In this document: one piece after another, positions 31,959 through 34,388 of the stretch
Layout: each line of letters opens with the position of its first letter
How positions within the stretch are numbered: the first letter of the stretch is position 1
Source: Haloferacaceae archaeon B1-Br10_E2g22
Lineage (GTDB): Archaea > Halobacteriota > Halobacteria > Halobacteriales > Haloferacaceae
Direction: 5' to 3'
NCBI GenBank assembly: GCA_001563795.1
Contig: LKML01000013.1
Span: forward strand, 1 to 34,388
Length of the DNA stretch: 34,388 nt
Translations under genes and position numbers: made by a program
The notes under the pieces: generated by a model
Database searches by the model: none
Told to the model about the DNA's origin: nothing
The model's input: only the letters and a program-made list of their open reading frames with translations

Positions 31959-34388
31959 CTAGTTAATCAGTATGTCCGAGTTAGTTGATCTGTTGGCAGG
32001 AACCGATGTGTGACCCAAACGCTCTTGTTTCTGACTGCTTTCGTACACGTAGATATCTATGGTTGCGTTATGTCTGACGCTCGAACTTTGCGTTGTGCTC
32101 TGAGATTCATATTCCTCTAGGGTTGTTTCCCAGTTGGCACTACCGGTTGTGGCCTCGAGATAAACACCATCATCAGGCGAGACCACACCCATCTCGAAAT
32201 CGATTCTGTGGTCGTGTTGAGGGATGTTTGCGCTACTTGTGTTTATGTTTTTGAAGTAGACAATTGGTTCTTCTTGTCCAAGTATTCGTTCAGTACCCGA
32301 CCGGTTTGCAGACCTCGTTGTTTCGGCCAAAAGGAAATTTTTCTCATCACTGTCATAAAATTTGAATTCTATCGTTTCTAAACTAGCTACTCCGCTATTA
32401 TTATCTCTGGACACAGAGTGAGATTCAAACTCGTTTAATGTCGAACTCCACTCTGTACTGCCGGTTGTCGCTTCCATATAGACACTGTCACCAGTTGAAA
32501 TCATACCCATATCAAAGCTTATTCTGTAGGACGCTTCTCTGTTATTTGCTCCGTCCGTGTTTAATGACTTGATGTGGATAACTGGCTCTTCAAACTCTGA
32601 GGGAACGGTTAGTTCGAAACTATCTGTTGAAGTATCACCATCTCCTTTTGGTCTGGCAGTTACTTCAACTGGGCCAGGATTCGGCAACTCCCATGCATAG
32701 TCTACTTCTGTTGGCACCCATTCGTATTCAATTTCTCCTGATTCGCCAGGATAGAGAGTGATCTCGTCACTGTCTTCATCAATACTCTGAGAACTGCTGT
32801 CCGGCTCAACGTATTCTACGTCCACTTGCTGTGTACCAGAAACATCTCCTCTATTTTCTATTGTGGAAGTAATTGTTACTGTCTCATCCATTGTGACCTG
32901 GTTTGGAACCTCAAGTTCCGTAATATGGAATGTTGCTGGTTGAAGATCTTCCTGTCCAAGTATTCGTTCGGTACCCGACCGGTTTGCAGATCTTGATGTC
33001 TCGGCTAAAAGGAAGTTTTTCTCACGACTCTCATAGAATTTGAACTCTATTGTCTCTAAGTTGGCTACACCACTATTATTGTCTCTAAGTACTCGGTGGT
33101 ATTCGTATTCTTCTAGTGTTGCACTCCACTCCGTACTGCCGGTTGTGGCTTCCATATATACGCTGTCACCAGTCGAAATCATACCCATATCAAATATGAT
33201 CCTGTAGTCAGCTTCTCTGTTATTTGATCCGTCAGTATCTAATTCCTTTATATGTATAACTGGATCTTCAAACTCTGATGGAACGGTCAGGTCGAAACTA
33301 TTTGTGGAAGAATCACCGTCGTCTTCTGGTTTGACAGTTACTTCAACGGCGCCTGGGTCTGGTATCTCCCATGCATGGTCTACTTCTTTTGGCACCCATT
33401 CATACTCTATTTCTTTTGACTCACCGGGATCAAGCGAAACATCATCGCTAACCTCATCAACACTCCATGCAGTTCCGTTTGTCTCTGCGTATATTACATC
33501 TACCTGTTGTGTATCGGCAACTTCACCCTTGTTTTCGATTGTTGGAGTAATCGTTGCTGTCTGATCCATAACGACATCGTCTGGAGTCTCAACGCTGGTG
33601 ACGTGGAATTCTGCTGGTCGAAGTACCGTGGTAGACTTAGAGTGACTCCCACTTTCTGTTTCAACGGTTATTTCGATGTCTCCAAGATCATCTTCAGTCG
33701 GCGTCCACTCGTATATAATTGACTCTGTTTCATTTATCTCCAATTCAATACTACTGGTTTCAATCTCATCACCATTTATGCTCAACGTAACCGGTTGTGT
33801 TGCAGAATCGCGCCCACTATTGAGTATGTCTACCTCAATCTGAGCTGTTTCGCCAACCACAATTTCGCTTGTCACATCTGCGATGGTTGGTATGAATGCT
33901 GCACCAAACAAATCCTCCGATAGTTCGTCTATTTTGTCCTCAACCTTGTCGAGCTTTTCGTCAATATCATCGAGTTCGTCTTGCAGACTCTCAACGTCAC
34001 CTATTTCTATGCTACTGATGGCGTGGTCAAGATTATTAAGCAACTCCTCGAGGTCGTCGAACTCATCGAAATCGTCGACACTGATATCTTTGGCATCTAA
34101 TTCATCGATGATGTCATCAAGATTGTTAAGCAACTCCTCGAGATCGTCGAACTCGTCAAAACCGTCGGCACTGATATCTTCTGCGTCTAAGTCATTTACT
34201 TGCGTTTGCAGGTCGCCGTCGTTATCAACATCAACATCGCCGATGTTTTCGTCTAAGTCATCAATCTGGGTTTGTAGATCATCATCGACATCGCCGATGG
34301 CATCTTCGTTCTCCGAAATCCGCTCTTCATTTTCTGCAATGGCATCTGCATTATCCGAGATGTCACCTTCATTTTCTGCAATGGCATC
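31959..34388 (-). CDS. Large modular cell-surface protein (coiled coil plus CARDB-like and novel repeats), N-terminus beyond the window
   Basis: The frame stays open to the last base, so the true start is outside and at least 809 residues are visible. First comes a coiled coil of heptads with Ile and Asn (IAENEER, ISENEDA) and a 30-residue acidic repeat present twice. Next is a CARDB-like beta-sandwich (VGETAQIEVDILNSGRDSATQ). Two copies of a 226-residue unit follow, each made of a CARDB-like domain (TIENKGEVADTQQVDV; TIENRGDVSGTQQVDV) and an unrecognised domain of about 105 residues (FDMGMISTGDSVYMEATTGS). A third, diverged copy of that domain (FEMGVVSPDDGVYLEATTGS) ends the protein. There is no C-terminal membrane anchor. 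The DNA is more A/T-rich than its surroundings. Surface adhesion or a fibre role is inferred from the architecture only. Confidence 0.85.
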   Translation of the reverse strand, partial: DAIAENEGDISDNADAIAENEERISENEDAIGDVDDDLQTQIDDLDENIGDVDVDNDGDLQTQVNDLDAEDISADGFDEFDDLEELLNNLDDIIDELDAKDISVDDFDEFDDLEELLNNLDHAISSIEIGDVESLQDELDDIDEKLDKVEDKIDELSEDLFGAAFIPTIADVTSEIVVGETAQIEVDILNSGRDSATQPVTLSINGDEIETSSIELEINETESIIYEWTPTEDDLGDIEITVETESGSHSKSTTVLRPAEFHVTSVETPDDVVMDQTATITPTIENKGEVADTQQVDVIYAETNGTAWSVDEVSDDVSLDPGESKEIEYEWVPKEVDHAWEIPDPGAVEVTVKPEDDGDSSTNSFDLTVPSEFEDPVIHIKELDTDGSNNREADYRIIFDMGMISTGDSVYMEATTGSTEWSATLEEYEYHRVLRDNNSGVANLETIEFKFYESREKNFLLAETSRSANRSGTERILGQEDLQPATFHITELEVPNQVTMDETVTITSTIENRGDVSGTQQVDVEYVEPDSSSQSIDEDSDEITLYPGESGEIEYEWVPTEVDYAWELPNPGPVEVTARPKGDGDTSTDSFELTVPSEFEEPVIHIKSLNTDGANNREASYRISFDMGMISTGDSVYMEATTGSTEWSSTLNEFESHSVSRDNNSGVASLETIEFKFYDSDEKNFLLAETTRSANRSGTERILGQEEPIVYFKNINTSSANIPQHDHRIDFEMGVVSPDDGVYLEATTGSANWETTLEEYESQSTTQSSSVRHNATIDIYVYESSQKQERLGHTSVPANRSTNSDILIN
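32271..32945. repeat. 678-base internal repeat, copy 1
   Basis: Matches 32949-33623 at a constant offset of 678 bases (226 codons) without frame change. The most similar blocks are CGTTCAGTACCCGACCGG versus CGTTCGGTACCCGACCGG and the stretch around 32465-32515. Confidence 0.85.
32949..33623. repeat. 678-base internal repeat, copy 2
   Basis: Second copy of the surface-protein module. Differences from copy 1 are scattered substitutions, so the duplication is old enough to have diverged but remains clearly related at the DNA level. Confidence 0.85.
34017..34196. repeat. Tandem 90-base repeat (two copies) in the coiled-coil region
   Basis: 34017-34106 and 34107-34196 align at an offset of 90 bases. 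Both contain TTAAGCAACTCCTCGAG and CACTGATATCTT. Each encodes a 30-residue unit with FDEFDDLEELLNNLD. Confidence 0.8.

Noticed and set aside
1-34388. CRISPR arrays, tRNA or rRNA genes
   Set aside because: I looked for regularly spaced repeats and cloverleaf-like intergenic segments and saw none; the only direct repeats are coding repeats in the right-edge surface protein.

Overview
This window is chromosomal DNA from a halophilic archaeon (class Halobacteria). The predicted proteins are very acidic. Many genes appear leaderless, with a TATA-like A/T tract about 25-28 bases before the start codon and no Shine-Dalgarno. The gene set is archaeal and haloarchaeal: archaeal alanyl-tRNA synthetase, Pelota, NEMF-type RqcH, Trm1, zinc-finger RPA plus RPA-associated protein, a Tfx regulator, XPB helicase, and an Lrp gene divergent from glnA. 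I cannot name the genus. The G+C content looks moderate for a haloarchaeon, and the last 2.4 kb is visibly more A/T-rich.

Layout. 1-308: right end of an IS200/IS605 (TnpB-type) element joined to the C-terminal part of a sensor histidine kinase. 610-3120: divergent sugar-nucleotide genes (nucleotidyltransferase and phosphohexomutase). 3287-5814: a small Cys/His-tailed protein followed by an XPB-like helicase with a winged-helix N-terminus. 5897-8679: an N-glycosylation-rich surface protein, a class V aminotransferase and two small membrane proteins. 8790-9701: MenB. 10006-15861: a small acidic protein, then a co-oriented run of RqcH, class II fructose-bisphosphate aldolase, a DUF4013 membrane protein and Pelota. 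15910-16300: a decayed ornithine cyclodeaminase carrying a short scar that resembles the IS right end at the left edge. 16349-19604: a small membrane protein and AlaS. 19757-22853: M29-type aminopeptidase, Lrp and GlnA. 22850-25232: PAP2 phosphatase and YihY-like membrane protein. 25345-28038: Trm1, SWIM zinc protein, stand-alone CheY-like receiver and a membrane protein. 28128-29484: TRAM protein, Tfx regulator and a small Cys-containing protein. 29698-31782: RPA, RPA-associated protein and a ribbon-helix-helix protein. 31959 to the right edge: a large, modular, probably cell-surface protein read from the minus strand and continuing beyond the window.

The most coherent functional theme is translation quality control. 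RqcH (with the Asp and Asp-Arg residues needed for C-terminal tailing), Pelota and alanyl-tRNA synthetase lie within about 9 kb. The most novel-looking object is the repeat-built surface protein at the right edge, which has a 226-residue duplicated module and an unrecognised domain of about 105 residues present three times. Most of the rest is core haloarchaeal housekeeping, and I see no CRISPR array, tRNA or rRNA.
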